NCBI GenBank assembly: GCA_045866275.1
Contig: BAAFRX010000001.1
Span: 1 to 64,000 of the forward strand
Length of the DNA: 64,000 bases
Direction of reading: 5' to 3'
Source of the DNA: Sideroxyarcus sp045866275
GTDB lineage: Bacteria > Pseudomonadota > Gammaproteobacteria > Burkholderiales > Gallionellaceae
Below the pieces are notes generated by a model. It saw nothing but the letters and a program-made list of their open reading frames with translations, had not been told where the DNA came from and ran no database searches. A program made the position numbers and the translations under genes. Below, in pieces: positions 54,045-63,500 of the stretch. Each line of letters starts with the position of its first letter. The stretch's first letter is position 1.

Positions 54045-54508
54045 CAGGTGTGTGCCAACCGGGCCGTGATGAACTTCCATTCCGCCGGATCGAGCGGCGT
54101 GATGGACAGGCGATTGCCGCGCTGCAAGGTGCGCATGTTTTTCAGCTCGGTGTGGCGCTTCAGTTCTTCGATGGAGATGAGCGCAATTTTTCTGACCAGT
54201 TTGACGTCCACGTTGAACCAGCGCGGCGTTTCCGGCGTCGCCTTCCCGTCGAAATATTTGCTCTTTGGGTCGAACTGGGTGGCATCGGGATAGGCAGTGC
54301 TGCTGACTCGGGCGATGCCCGCGATGCCGGGTTCCTTGCAGTTGGAGTGATAGAACAGCACGCCGTCGCCGATGCGCATCTGGTCGCGCATGAAATTGCG
54401 CGCCTGGTAGTTGCGCACGCCATACCAGGCGACGGTCTGGTCAGGCAAGGAAGCGAGAGCGTCGATGCTGCAATCGGAAGGCTCGGATTTCATCAGCCAG
54501 TAACGCAT
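54044..54508 (-). CDS. EVE domain protein
   Basis: 154 residues starting MRYWLMKSEPSDCSIDAL. The EVE fold is seen in WYGVRNYQARNFMRDQMRIGDGVLFYHSNCKEPGIAGIARV. EVE domains are PUA-like and bind modified bases in DNA or RNA; the natural ligand here is unknown. A RBS-like AGGATC precedes ATG 54508. It lies downstream of the 6S RNA gene, a common arrangement in betaproteobacteria. Confidence 0.92.
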   Translation of the reverse strand: MRYWLMKSEPSDCSIDALASLPDQTVAWYGVRNYQARNFMRDQMRIGDGVLFYHSNCKEPGIAGIARVSSTAYPDATQFDPKSKYFDGKATPETPRWFNVDVKLVRKIALISIEELKRHTELKNMRTLQRGNRLSITPLDPAEWKFITARLAHT

Positions 54509-54526
54509 GGGAAAGATCCTCAAATG

Positions 54527-54553
54527 AAAAGTGCGACCGCCGAGGATCGCACT
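54527..54553 (-). terminator. Terminator hairpin after 6S RNA
   Basis: On the minus strand, AGTGCGA...TCGCACT forms a 7-bp stem around a 10-base loop, followed by TTTTCATTT. It lies between the 6S RNA and the EVE gene. Confidence 0.75.
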
Positions 54554-54559
54554 GGAAAT

Positions 54560-54753
54560 TCAAGTCCCCCGCCTGTGCCGTTGACTCAATTTCTTGAACC
54601 TGGGTTCAAGAGGGTCGGTTCCCGGCCACATCAGGTGCATCCGCAAGGGATACTCGCAACAGTGGTTCAAGTGGGGCGCAACCTAAGCATTAGCTCATTG
54701 GTTCAAAGAATGATGAATCTGACGAACACTGCAGGGGACACGGCCCGATTCTA
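54560..54753 (-). ncRNA. ssrS: 6S RNA
   Basis: Directly downstream of zapA on the same strand, the standard location. On the minus strand the 5' part contains GGGCCGTGTCCCCTGCAG, comparable to the GGGCCAGUCCCCUGAGC arm of E. coli 6S. The 3' part contains the diagnostic hairpin CTTGAACCCAGGTTCAAG (54592-54609). 6S RNA mimics an open promoter and sequesters sigma-70 polymerase in stationary phase. Exact ends are approximate; the 5' end may overlap the zapA stop codon. Confidence 0.85.
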
Positions 54754-55065
54754 GAACAACTCATCCTGCTCTGCCAGCGTCGCGTCGATGATTTTCTGCA
54801 TGGCCTGCGTCCGGTGTTTGAAGGTGGCGAGGTCGAAGCCGCCGCCGAGGCGCGTGGTGAGCAGGTCATGCGCGATGTTGAGCGCCGCCATGATGGCAAT
54901 GCGCTCGACCGAGGCGATCTTTCCGGCATCGCGGATCTCGCGCATTTTCTGGTCCAGATAGGCGACCGCGTCGAGCAATTCGGCGCGTTCGTCCGGCGGG
55001 CAGGCGACGCGGAACTCGCGATCGAGGATGCTGACGTCGATAAAACGGGTGTTGGCCTGATTCAT
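54751..55065 (-). CDS. zapA: Cell division protein ZapA
   Basis: 104 residues starting MNQANTRFIDVSILDREFRVACPPDERAELLDAVAYLD, then the coiled-coil C-terminus. It stabilises FtsZ rings. It overlaps the upstream ZapB-like gene by 4 bp and is followed by 6S RNA. Confidence 0.95.
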   Translation of the reverse strand: MNQANTRFIDVSILDREFRVACPPDERAELLDAVAYLDQKMREIRDAGKIASVERIAIMAALNIAHDLLTTRLGGGFDLATFKHRTQAMQKIIDATLAEQDELF

Positions 55066-55262
55066 GCCGATTCTGCGGGAAGTTGGCCGAGGATTTTCTC
55101 GATCCGCTGGGCGGCCTGGGACATTTTGTCCTGGGATCTTCGCTGCTCGTTCAGCGCGGCGGCAACGTGCTGGCGCAATTGCAGGTTCTCCGTGCGCAGG
55201 TGTTGCGTCAGTTGCACCAACTGGTTCAACTTCTGTTCGAGGCTGTCAAGTTCGCTTTGCAT
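55062..55262 (-). CDS. zapB: ZapB-like coiled-coil protein
   Basis: 66 residues (MQSELDSLEQKLNQLVQLTQHLRTENLQLRQHV...), predicted to be one continuous coiled coil. This small family precedes zapA in many beta/gammaproteobacteria and is annotated as ZapB-like or TIGR02449; a role in division with ZapA is inferred from position. ATG 55262 is favoured because the promoter found just upstream would exclude the earlier in-frame ATG (55289). Confidence 0.78.
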   Translation of the reverse strand: MQSELDSLEQKLNQLVQLTQHLRTENLQLRQHVAAALNEQRRSQDKMSQAAQRIEKILGQLPAESA

Positions 55263-55268
55263 GGGCGA

Positions 55269-55298
55269 ACTATAGTTTTGAAAACCCATTCAAGTCAA
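55269..55298 (-). promoter_or_regulatory. Sigma-70 promoter of zapB-zapA-6S
   Basis: On the minus strand TTGACT (55293-55298), 18-bp spacer, TATAGT (55269-55274). Transcription would begin about 7 bases downstream, at or next to the ATG at 55262, implying a leaderless or nearly leaderless mRNA. Confidence 0.6.
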
Positions 55299-55370
55299 TC
55301 GGTAACGAGATGTTTTACAAGTGTTTTGGAATTGTTGGCGCGGTTTCGTCCGGGGTGTCTGCCGAATGTT

Positions 55371-55379
55371 TGCTACAAT
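55371..55379 (+). promoter_or_regulatory. Extended -10 promoter of the cobalamin riboswitch leader
   Basis: TGCTACAAT is a TGn extended -10 element with TACAAT, ending 14 bp before the riboswitch sequence. No -35 is evident, which is normal for extended -10 promoters. Confidence 0.5.
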
Positions 55380-55392
55380 TCGCGCCGCTTCA

Positions 55393-55575
55393 AGGTGCGG
55401 CGAGCTGAAAATCTCGCCGTTAAACGGGAAACAGGTGAGGAGGTGTTAACTCCAATGCCTGTGCTGCCCCCGCAACGGTAAGTCAGTGTGGATCTGTCAA
55501 AAGGCCACTGTGCGCAAGCATGGGAAGGCGACACATCAAGACTGGCGAGCCCGGATACCGGCCCGGAAGCAGGTT
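55393..55575 (+). ncRNA. Cobalamin (adenosylcobalamin-type) riboswitch
   Basis: The hallmarks appear in order: AACGGGAAACAGGTGAGG, then the B12 box region CCTGTGCTGCCCCCGCAACGG, GGCCACTG, and the closing AGCCCGGATACCGGCC segment. It is in the leader of the BtuB-like receptor gene, where cobalamin binding normally turns off expression. About 125 bases separate its end from the start codon; boundaries are approximate. Confidence 0.93.
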
Positions 55576-55700
55576 CAGGAAGTGCGCGTGGGGCGCATGG
55601 ATGAAAATCAGTTCAGGTTCATTCCTCATTTCCCGCCGCATTCCTGATTTTGTTCACTGTTCCAACGGGGACGCTTGGAACGTATTCGGGAAAAATCCAA

Positions 55701-57767
55701 ATGAAACAGAATAAACTTTTTGCCGCACTGCTGTGTGTGGTGTCTTCTTTGGCTTTCGCGGCCGATGACAGCCTGGAGGAGGTGGTCGTCACCGCCTCGC
55801 GTTTCGAGGAAAAATCGACCAACCAACCCGTCAACATGACGGTGATCACCCGCGAAGACATGCGCCAGAGCAGCGCGCGAACCTTGCCTGAATTGCTCTC
55901 CACGCAGGCGGGCATCACGATGCGCGATCTGTTCGGCAACAACGCGGCTTCCGCCTCGGTCGATATGCGCGGGTTCGGCGCGGCGGCAGGGCAGAATACT
56001 TTGATCCTGCTCGACGGTCGCCGCATTACCGATCCGGATTTGTCCGGAGTCCAGTGGGCGGCCATCCCGTTTGCAGCGATTCAGCGCATCGAAATCATGC
56101 GCGGCAGTGGCGCGGTTCTGTATGGCGATGGCGCGACCGGAGGCGTCATCAATATCATCACCCGTGCGCCCGCACAAACGGACGGACACGGCGGGTTTGA
56201 GTTGCGCACCGGCAGTTATGATGCAAATGAATTGCAGGCGCGCGGCGCTTATTTTTCGGGTGCGGCCGGCATTGATCTGACGGCCAGCGGGTTGACCTCG
56301 GAGGGGTATCGCGCCAACAACCGCAACGAGCAAAACAATGTCCAGGCCAATCTGCGCTGGTTCACTGAGGCGGGCGAGTGGGCGCTCAAGCTGGGGCTGG
56401 ACCGGCAGGATGTTCGTCTGCCGGGAGCGCGCGCCGTACAGCCGGCGCTGGGCATCGATCAGGTGGCGACCGATCCGCGCGGCACGTCAACCCCCCTGGA
56501 TTTTGCCCGCCGCGACGGCGATCAGGTGGCGCTGGAATGGCAACACAGCCTGGCTGGTGCGGACACGCATCTCGGCGTGGCGCATCGCCGCAAGAACCAG
56601 AAGGCGTTTTTTGATTTTGGCGGGTTTCCGATCTACCGCGATAGCGATTTGACCGTGGATTCGTTTACGCCGCGCGTGCGTCTGCCCCATGCCGTCGGCG
56701 GCGACAGCACGTTGGTGCTGGGCGCGGATGTGCACCGCTGGGACTATGTGTTGCGCACGTCCAATGCGGTGGGCAACATCGGCCGGCCGATCAATCGGGT
56801 GAAAATGAACCAGAACAATACGGCGGTGTATCTGCAAAACAGCGCGCATGTCATGGCTGACACCTGGCTGTTGCTCGGTTGGCGCCGGGAGCATATCAGC
56901 ATGAATGGCCGGGATGTTTACGATGCGGGCGCGCCCGGTGCGTTTTTTGGCACGGCTGCCCCGGCCGGCGCGTTCTCGGATAACCAGAGCGCATATGAAG
57001 TGGGTTTGCGCCAGCAGATCAATGAGGCGATCACCCTGCGCGGAAAGTTTGGCCGCAGCTTCCGCCTGGCCAATGTGGATGAAATCTACGAGACAGACCC
57101 GTCCTTTGCCAACCAATTCCAGTTTTTGCGGGCGCAGACCGCGAACGGCGTTGAAATCGGGATGGAGCAGCAGGGCGCATCGGGGCGATGGAGCGTGACC
57201 GGATTCCGCAACGAAGTGCACAACGAGATTCACCTGGATGCCTTCACGACCGGGGTGGGCAATACCAATCTCCCGCCATCGCGCCGGCAGGGGGTTGAAC
57301 TGGATGGCAAGTGGCAGGCGCTGTCCCGGTTGAATCTCAATGCGGCGTACACGTACACGCATGCGCGCTTTCTGCAAGGCGTGTTGCCGGGCGGGCCGTT
57401 CACTCAGGTGAATGTCAACATTGCCGGCAAGCATGTGCCGCTGGTCCCCACGCACACACTCACCCTGGCGGCCTCCTGGTCGCTGGGCGAGCAGACCCGT
57501 TTGAACGCCAGCACCCGGTATGTCGGTCCGCAATTCATGGATAACGACGAAGCCAATACCCTGGGAGTGAAAATACCGTCATACACCCTGGCCGACCTCA
57601 AGCTGGTGCATCAGGTCGGGGCGCTGAAATTTGATGCCGCGATCAACAATCTGTTCGACCGCCACTATTTCAACTATGCCGTCAGCAGCCAGTTCACTCC
57701 GGGCAGGTACAATGCCTATCCTTTGCCGGGCCGCACCTTTTATCTGGGTTTGGGCTATCAGTTATAG
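55701..57767 (+). CDS. btuB: TonB-dependent outer-membrane receptor, probably vitamin B12 (BtuB-like)
   Basis: 688 residues. Signal peptide (MKQNKLFAALLCVVSSLAFAADD), a TonB box (LEEVVVTASR), plug domain (ELLSTQAGITMRDLFG, GAVLYGDGATGGVINIITR) and a 22-strand barrel ending FYLGLGYQL. Control by the cobalamin riboswitch makes a corrinoid the likely substrate. ATG 55701 gives the signal peptide directly; an upstream TTG in frame is ignored. Confidence 0.9.
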   Translation: MKQNKLFAALLCVVSSLAFAADDSLEEVVVTASRFEEKSTNQPVNMTVITREDMRQSSARTLPELLSTQAGITMRDLFGNNAASASVDMRGFGAAAGQNTLILLDGRRITDPDLSGVQWAAIPFAAIQRIEIMRGSGAVLYGDGATGGVINIITRAPAQTDGHGGFELRTGSYDANELQARGAYFSGAAGIDLTASGLTSEGYRANNRNEQNNVQANLRWFTEAGEWALKLGLDRQDVRLPGARAVQPALGIDQVATDPRGTSTPLDFARRDGDQVALEWQHSLAGADTHLGVAHRRKNQKAFFDFGGFPIYRDSDLTVDSFTPRVRLPHAVGGDSTLVLGADVHRWDYVLRTSNAVGNIGRPINRVKMNQNNTAVYLQNSAHVMADTWLLLGWRREHISMNGRDVYDAGAPGAFFGTAAPAGAFSDNQSAYEVGLRQQINEAITLRGKFGRSFRLANVDEIYETDPSFANQFQFLRAQTANGVEIGMEQQGASGRWSVTGFRNEVHNEIHLDAFTTGVGNTNLPPSRRQGVELDGKWQALSRLNLNAAYTYTHARFLQGVLPGGPFTQVNVNIAGKHVPLVPTHTLTLAASWSLGEQTRLNASTRYVGPQFMDNDEANTLGVKIPSYTLADLKLVHQVGALKFDAAINNLFDRHYFNYAVSSQFTPGRYNAYPLPGRTFYLGLGYQL

Positions 57768-57862
57768 CGCCGGGGCGCGGGGCAGGCGACAGCCGTTTCT
57801 GTTAGAGTTACAGCCGGTGAACCCATTGAATACAGGCACTGGCCGAAATATAAGGAGAGCAA

Positions 57863-58450
57863 ATGGTGAAGATTTTACACAACAAGACCTTCTGGATTGG
57901 CGCGGCGCTGGTGCTGCTGATGGCGGCGACGCGCTTTAACCACTTCGGTTCGGCGGTGGCTTTGCCCGATGCCTCCTACGCCGTGTTTTTCCTGGCGGGG
58001 TTATATCTGGGGCGGATGCGCGGCGCGCTGGCGATGCTGGCATTATTGATGTTCGAAGCCGCGCTGGTCGATTTCTACGCGATCAATTTCCGCGAGATCA
58101 ATGCGTATTGCGTGACCTCGGCCTATGCCTTCCTGGTGTTCGCCTATGGCGCGCTGTGGTTCGTCGGGCGCGGGTATGCGGCGCATTACGCGGTGAGTGG
58201 CAAAGGGGCGATCGGTCTGATGCTGGCGGCTGCGGCGGCGGGCAGTGCGGCCTTCGTCATCGCCAATGTCAGTTTCTATCTGCTGGCGGGCTATTTCGAA
58301 CAGATGAGCGTGTGGCAATATGTGACCAGCGTGGCGCAATACTTCATGCCCTACGTTGCAGTGACGATGTTCTATGTCGGGCTGGCCTTCGCGGTGCAGA
58401 TGCTGGCGCGCCACTTCGGCAAGCCGCAGCACGAAACGGATGCAGCCTGA
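57863..58450 (+). CDS. Six-helix membrane protein, candidate corrinoid transporter component
   Basis: 195 residues with about six transmembrane segments (near 10-25, 37-55, 56-76, 83-105, 118-145, 162-184) and a short acidic C-terminal tail. I do not recognise a named family. Its size and helix number resemble ECF-type substrate-binding S components. It follows the riboswitch-controlled receptor gene by 95 bp with a good Shine-Dalgarno (AAGGAG) and no terminator between, suggesting inner-membrane cobalamin uptake; this is inference. No ECF energising genes are in the window. Confidence 0.7.
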   Translation: MVKILHNKTFWIGAALVLLMAATRFNHFGSAVALPDASYAVFFLAGLYLGRMRGALAMLALLMFEAALVDFYAINFREINAYCVTSAYAFLVFAYGALWFVGRGYAAHYAVSGKGAIGLMLAAAAAGSAAFVIANVSFYLLAGYFEQMSVWQYVTSVAQYFMPYVAVTMFYVGLAFAVQMLARHFGKPQHETDAA

Positions 58451-58477
58451 TTCGGCGTGAGCCCTGTTGCTGTGCAG

Positions 58478-60217
<1,740 letters not shown>

Positions 60218-60234
60218 AATTTGGCCGCCACCGG

Positions 60235-60262
60235 TTGACAGGACGCAACCATCTGGTACATT
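60235..60262 (+). promoter_or_regulatory. Sigma-70 promoter of the peroxiredoxin gene
   Basis: Consensus TTGACA (60235-60240), 16-bp spacer, TACATT (60257-60262), about 49 bp before the start codon. Confidence 0.65.
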
Positions 60263-60310
60263 TCATACCCAAGCATTTCACTCAACAATCATCACTTAAC
60301 GGAGGTCATC

Positions 60311-60913
60311 ATGGCAGTACTCGTAGGCAAGCAAGCACCCGACATCAACGCTGTCGCCGTCATGGGCAACAACGAGATCAACGAATCCTTCAATCTGAAA
60401 AAGCACATCAACGGCAAGTACGCGGTCGTGTTCTTCTACCCGCTGGACTTCACCTTTGTCTGCCCGTCCGAAATCATCGCCTTCGATCACCGCCTGGACG
60501 AATTCAAGAAGCGCAACGTCGAAGTGATCGGCGTGTCCATCGACTCGCACTTTACCCACCTCGCCTGGAAGAACACGCCGGTGAACAATGGCGGTATCGG
60601 CCAGGTGCGCTATCCGCTGGTCGCCGACATCAAGCACGAAGTGTGCAAGGCATATGACGTCGAAGCAGACGGCGGCGTGGCTTTCCGCGGCTCGTTCCTG
60701 ATCGACCGTTCCGGCATGGTGCGCCACCAAGTGGTGAACGATCTGCCGCTGGGACGCAACATCGACGAAATGATCCGCATGGTCGATGCCCTGCAATTCA
60801 ACGAAGAACACGGCGAAGTCTGTCCGGCGGGCTGGAGCAAGGGCAAAGCCGGCATGGGCGCTTCGACTGAAGGCGTGGCGAAATACCTGGCTGCACACGC
60901 GGCTGAACTTTAA
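60311..60913 (+). CDS. 2-Cys peroxiredoxin (AhpC/Prx1 type)
   Basis: 200 residues. Peroxidatic Cys51 in FTFVCPSE, resolving Cys171 in EVCPAGW, and the typical 2-Cys C-terminus. It reduces peroxides in the cytoplasm. A near-perfect Shine-Dalgarno (GGAGGT) and its own promoter and terminator indicate a highly expressed single-gene unit. No ahpF or oxyR nearby, so the electron donor is unknown. Confidence 0.95.
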   Translation: MAVLVGKQAPDINAVAVMGNNEINESFNLKKHINGKYAVVFFYPLDFTFVCPSEIIAFDHRLDEFKKRNVEVIGVSIDSHFTHLAWKNTPVNNGGIGQVRYPLVADIKHEVCKAYDVEADGGVAFRGSFLIDRSGMVRHQVVNDLPLGRNIDEMIRMVDALQFNEEHGEVCPAGWSKGKAGMGASTEGVAKYLAAHAAEL

Positions 60914-60928
60914 GTCGTTCGTTCTTCC

Positions 60929-60956
60929 AAAAAAGGCTCCTGCGGGAGCCTTTTTT
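60929..60956 (+). terminator. Rho-independent terminator after the peroxiredoxin gene
   Basis: AAAAAAGGCTCC pairs with GGAGCCTTTTTT around a 4-base loop (60941-60944); the A/T flanks also make it work in the other direction. Confidence 0.93.
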
Positions 60957-61010
60957 CATGATCGGCGTGCGCCGGGATTGCGATAAAATGCGCCGCGTCA
61001 AAGGCAAGGA

Positions 61011-61030
61011 GCGGAGAATAGCGGAGAATA
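61011..61030 (+). repeat. Two tandem copies of GCGGAGAATA
   Basis: Exact direct duplication of a 10-mer immediately left of the left 22-bp RAYT motif. It may be a trace of repeat insertion or slippage. Confidence 0.6.
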
Positions 61031-61052
61031 GGGTCAGGTCTTGCCTTTTGCC
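61031..61052 (+). repeat. 22-bp RAYT-associated motif, left copy
   Basis: Begins GGGTCAGGTCTTGCC and ends TTTTGCC. It is a perfect inverted match (22/22) to 62072-62093 and a one-mismatch direct match to 63358-63379. Located 31 bp upstream of the transposase start. Confidence 0.9.
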
Positions 61053-61083
61053 TTACTTGATGTCTTTGTGATACCGTTCGCCC

Positions 61084-61935
61084 ATGTCGAGACCATTGCG
61101 AATCGAATTTGCCGGAGCGCTCTACCATGTCACCTCGCGCGGTGACGGGCAGGAAGATATTTTTCTGGATGACGCTGATCGTGAACTCTTCCTCGAAGTG
61201 CTCGAAGAAGTGGGCGAGCGGTTCAACTGGACACTCCACGCTTACTGCCTGATGGACAACCACTACCACCTGCTGCTGGAAACCCCCGACAGCAACCTCG
61301 CCAAGGGCATGCGTCACCTCAACGGCGTTTACACCCAGCGCTTCAACCGCAAACACAAACGCGTTGGTCACGTTTTTCAAGGCCGCTACAAAGCCATCAT
61401 CGTACAAAAGCAAACCTACCTGCTCGAACTCGCCCGTTACATCGTCCTCAACCCCGTCAGAGCGCGCATGGTACGCGCTGCCCGCGACTGGCCGTGGAGC
61501 AGCTACCGCGCCACCGCCACAATGGCAGCTACACCGCCTTGGCTGGCAACCGACTGGATACTCTCCGCCTTCTCCGACAAACGCAGCGCAGCCATCGAGC
61601 GCTACAAGGCATTCATCGCCGAAGGAAAGAACCAGCCCGCGCTCTGGGAACAACTCAAAAATCAAATCTACCTCGGCACCGATGCCTTCGTTGAAAAGAT
61701 GCAAACCAAAAAACCAGAGAAACAAGATCTGAGCGAAATCCCTCTGGGCCAAAGACGCGCCATGGCAAAAGCATTGGAACACTATGCCGCAAAAGGCAGC
61801 AGCCGAGACGAAGGCATTGCCAACGCATACAACAGCGGCGCATACAGCATGAAAGAAATCGGCGACCACTTCGGATTGCACTATTCCAGAGTAAGCCGAA
61901 TAATCGCCCACCAGCGCAAAGTCAAAGAAAGTTAG
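61084..61935 (+). CDS. REP-associated tyrosine transposase (RAYT, IS200-like)
   Basis: 283 residues of the Y1_Tnp family. HUH metal motif His60-Tyr-His62 (MDNHYHLLLE), catalytic Tyr119 (ARYIVLNPVRA), N-terminal MSRPLRIEFAGALYHVTSRG. The C-terminus carries an extra helix-turn-helix (YSMKEIGDHFGLHYSRVSRII), common in this subgroup. RAYTs process single-stranded palindromic repeats. It is flanked by perfectly inverted 22-bp motifs, the presumed recognition repeats. Confidence 0.92.
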   Translation: MSRPLRIEFAGALYHVTSRGDGQEDIFLDDADRELFLEVLEEVGERFNWTLHAYCLMDNHYHLLLETPDSNLAKGMRHLNGVYTQRFNRKHKRVGHVFQGRYKAIIVQKQTYLLELARYIVLNPVRARMVRAARDWPWSSYRATATMAATPPWLATDWILSAFSDKRSAAIERYKAFIAEGKNQPALWEQLKNQIYLGTDAFVEKMQTKKPEKQDLSEIPLGQRRAMAKALEHYAAKGSSRDEGIANAYNSGAYSMKEIGDHFGLHYSRVSRIIAHQRKVKES

Positions 61936-61965
61936 CGCAAAACGAACCCCGCGAAAGGATTGAAA

Positions 61966-62253
61966 ATGAAACTGCTGCAATTCCTTTCACTGCTCGCCAC
62001 AACAATCGTCATACCTCACACACCCGCAACGGCATTGGAACAAACAAGTTCGGCAAAAGGAATGGAGAGTGGGCAAAAGGCAAGACCTGACCCCGTGGCG
62101 CGGACCCCGTGGCGCGTGGCGCTTAAGGCCGGAATAAAAACTAGTTTCACAGGTTGGTTGGGAATTTCACTGTTTGGCTCCACTTCGCAATCAAGAACTC
62201 CTGAGCCTCTTTCTGCCAGTGTGGGTCATCGTCATACCAACCAAAGTTCATAA
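61966..62253 (+). pseudogene. Truncated signal-peptide-bearing frame downstream of RAYT
   Basis: An open frame starts MKLLQFLSLLATTIVIPHTPATALEQ, a convincing export signal with AAAGGA upstream. After about 36 residues it runs into the inverted 22-bp motif and then into repeats, the remainder looking like junk. It may be a small exported gene cut by the repeat, or chance. I would not treat the full frame as a protein. Confidence 0.3.
62072..62093 (-). repeat. 22-bp RAYT-associated motif, middle copy (inverted)
   Basis: Exact reverse complement of 61031-61052 (22/22). It is followed by tandem CCCCGTGGCGCG units (62090-62120). It separates the transposase segment from the T5orf172-like gene. 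Confidence 0.9.
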
Positions 62254-63253
62254 ACGGTTGGAAGTATTTCTCACAGAGTTCTTGGTAGGTTTGAATCTCC
62301 AACGGGAAACTGTTGTCCCGCGCAATTTCTTCAATCGTTTTTTCGAGGTCTTCTTGATCTGGAAACGGTTCATGTTTCAAAATCTCTTGACGCTCGATCA
62401 CCCATTTCTTGAATGATGATTCCCATTGTTTGAGTGTCTGTGAAATCGGGGTTTTAGGCTGATACAGAATCAATGCGGTTCGTTCTGGATACCACCAAGA
62501 CCACTCATGATGAAACGTGGCATACAGCCCTAACTCACTCGCATATTCAACTATCTCACCATAGGTTTTTTCGGCTTCAAGGCGCTTAAGGTATGGCATG
62601 GAAACACGTGCCGTACAAATCGCAATCGCGTGTCCGCTCGATAAGGGTGCCAGGTGAAAATATCTATACACGTGGTCATCGCACGGCATTTGAACAAAGT
62701 TGTTTGCCACTGATTCGCGCACCAGTTTCGATTCGACACGCTTTAAGCTGTGGTTCGTATCAATACACAGATTGTTTCTAAACAGGACGTTTTCGGGAAG
62801 TCGATGTTCAGGAATCCCAAGGGAAAACTTTGATCCAAAATATTCTGCAAATTCTTCTTTGAGTTTTATTGCGACTTCACCTTTCCCTCTTGTGGTCACC
62901 GCCTTGGTAATCTTCTCCTGTAAATCGAATCCCTCTTGGGTCATTCGGACACCGTGTAAGGAAGGGAGAACAGCATTGCTTTGAGGTTTATCGAGCAGGT
63001 TGGAGACATAGCGTTCTATCGTCTCATGGTTCACACTGAACCATTCTTTCCCTTTACCTGTTTGATGATCTTTGAAGATGGTTTTGATGGCCGCTTCCAC
63101 TCGCTTGGCTTCATCATCCGTACAGGGATATTTCTTGATAAGACGTATATTGGCGTTATGGGTATGGTAGGACGCCATTCGTTTAGCGAGGTCGATGGTT
63201 ATCCCAATCTTGGTATTGACCCCATCTGAAAGAATGTAGATATGAGAACTCAT
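62147..63253 (-). CDS. T5orf172/GIY-YIG-like nuclease-domain protein
   Basis: 368 residues. The N-terminus (IYILSDGVNTKIGITIDLAKRMASYHTHN, then DEAKRVEAAIKTIF...EWFSV) fits the T5orf172/Mug113 branch of the GIY-YIG nuclease superfamily; the rest (about 100-368) is unrecognised, with a Trp/Pro-rich stretch (YATFHHEWSWWYPERTALILYQPK). It is clearly more AT-rich than its surroundings, suggesting recent transfer. Function unknown; such domains occur in phage and defence-related proteins. It lies between two inverted copies of the 22-bp motif. Confidence 0.75.
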   Translation of the reverse strand: MSSHIYILSDGVNTKIGITIDLAKRMASYHTHNANIRLIKKYPCTDDEAKRVEAAIKTIFKDHQTGKGKEWFSVNHETIERYVSNLLDKPQSNAVLPSLHGVRMTQEGFDLQEKITKAVTTRGKGEVAIKLKEEFAEYFGSKFSLGIPEHRLPENVLFRNNLCIDTNHSLKRVESKLVRESVANNFVQMPCDDHVYRYFHLAPLSSGHAIAICTARVSMPYLKRLEAEKTYGEIVEYASELGLYATFHHEWSWWYPERTALILYQPKTPISQTLKQWESSFKKWVIERQEILKHEPFPDQEDLEKTIEEIARDNSFPLEIQTYQELCEKYFQPFMNFGWYDDDPHWQKEAQEFLIAKWSQTVKFPTNL

Positions 63254-63357
63254 AGCGGCTCCTGTCCTATTGAGCCGTCATTGTATTCAGAATATTGGAT
63301 GTGCCGGAAGAAATCCTACCCCACGGCTGCTTCCCACATTTTGGCGGGAAAAACATA

Positions 63358-63379
63358 GGGTCAGGTCTTGTCTTTTGCC
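63358..63379 (+). repeat. 22-bp RAYT-associated motif, right copy
   Basis: Begins GGGTCAGGTCTTGTC and ends TTTTGCC, one substitution (C to T) from the left copy, same orientation. Position just outside the T5orf172-like gene. Confidence 0.85.
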
Positions 63380-63417
63380 TAACGTAACGTAGCCAAAATC
63401 GAACAGCAGTGAACTGT

Positions 63418-63450
63418 AAGGCTGCTGCATTCCAGCAGCCTTTTCGTTTT
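63418..63450 (+). terminator. Orphan rho-independent terminator
   Basis: AAGGCTGCTG (63418-63427), loop CATTC, CAGCAGCCTT (63433-63442) then TTTTCGTTTT. It faces the plus direction but no plus-strand gene ends just upstream, so it probably belonged to a gene displaced by the repeat/RAYT insertion. Confidence 0.75.
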
Positions 63451-63500
63451 ATGGAACACTGCTAAAATACCTGCCATTATTGGGCTTGTGAGATATAGGC

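Noticed and set aside
62147..62416. Short plus-strand frames inside the T5orf172-like gene
   Set aside because: They overlap a 368-codon minus-strand frame with a recognisable N-terminal domain and have no ribosome binding sites.
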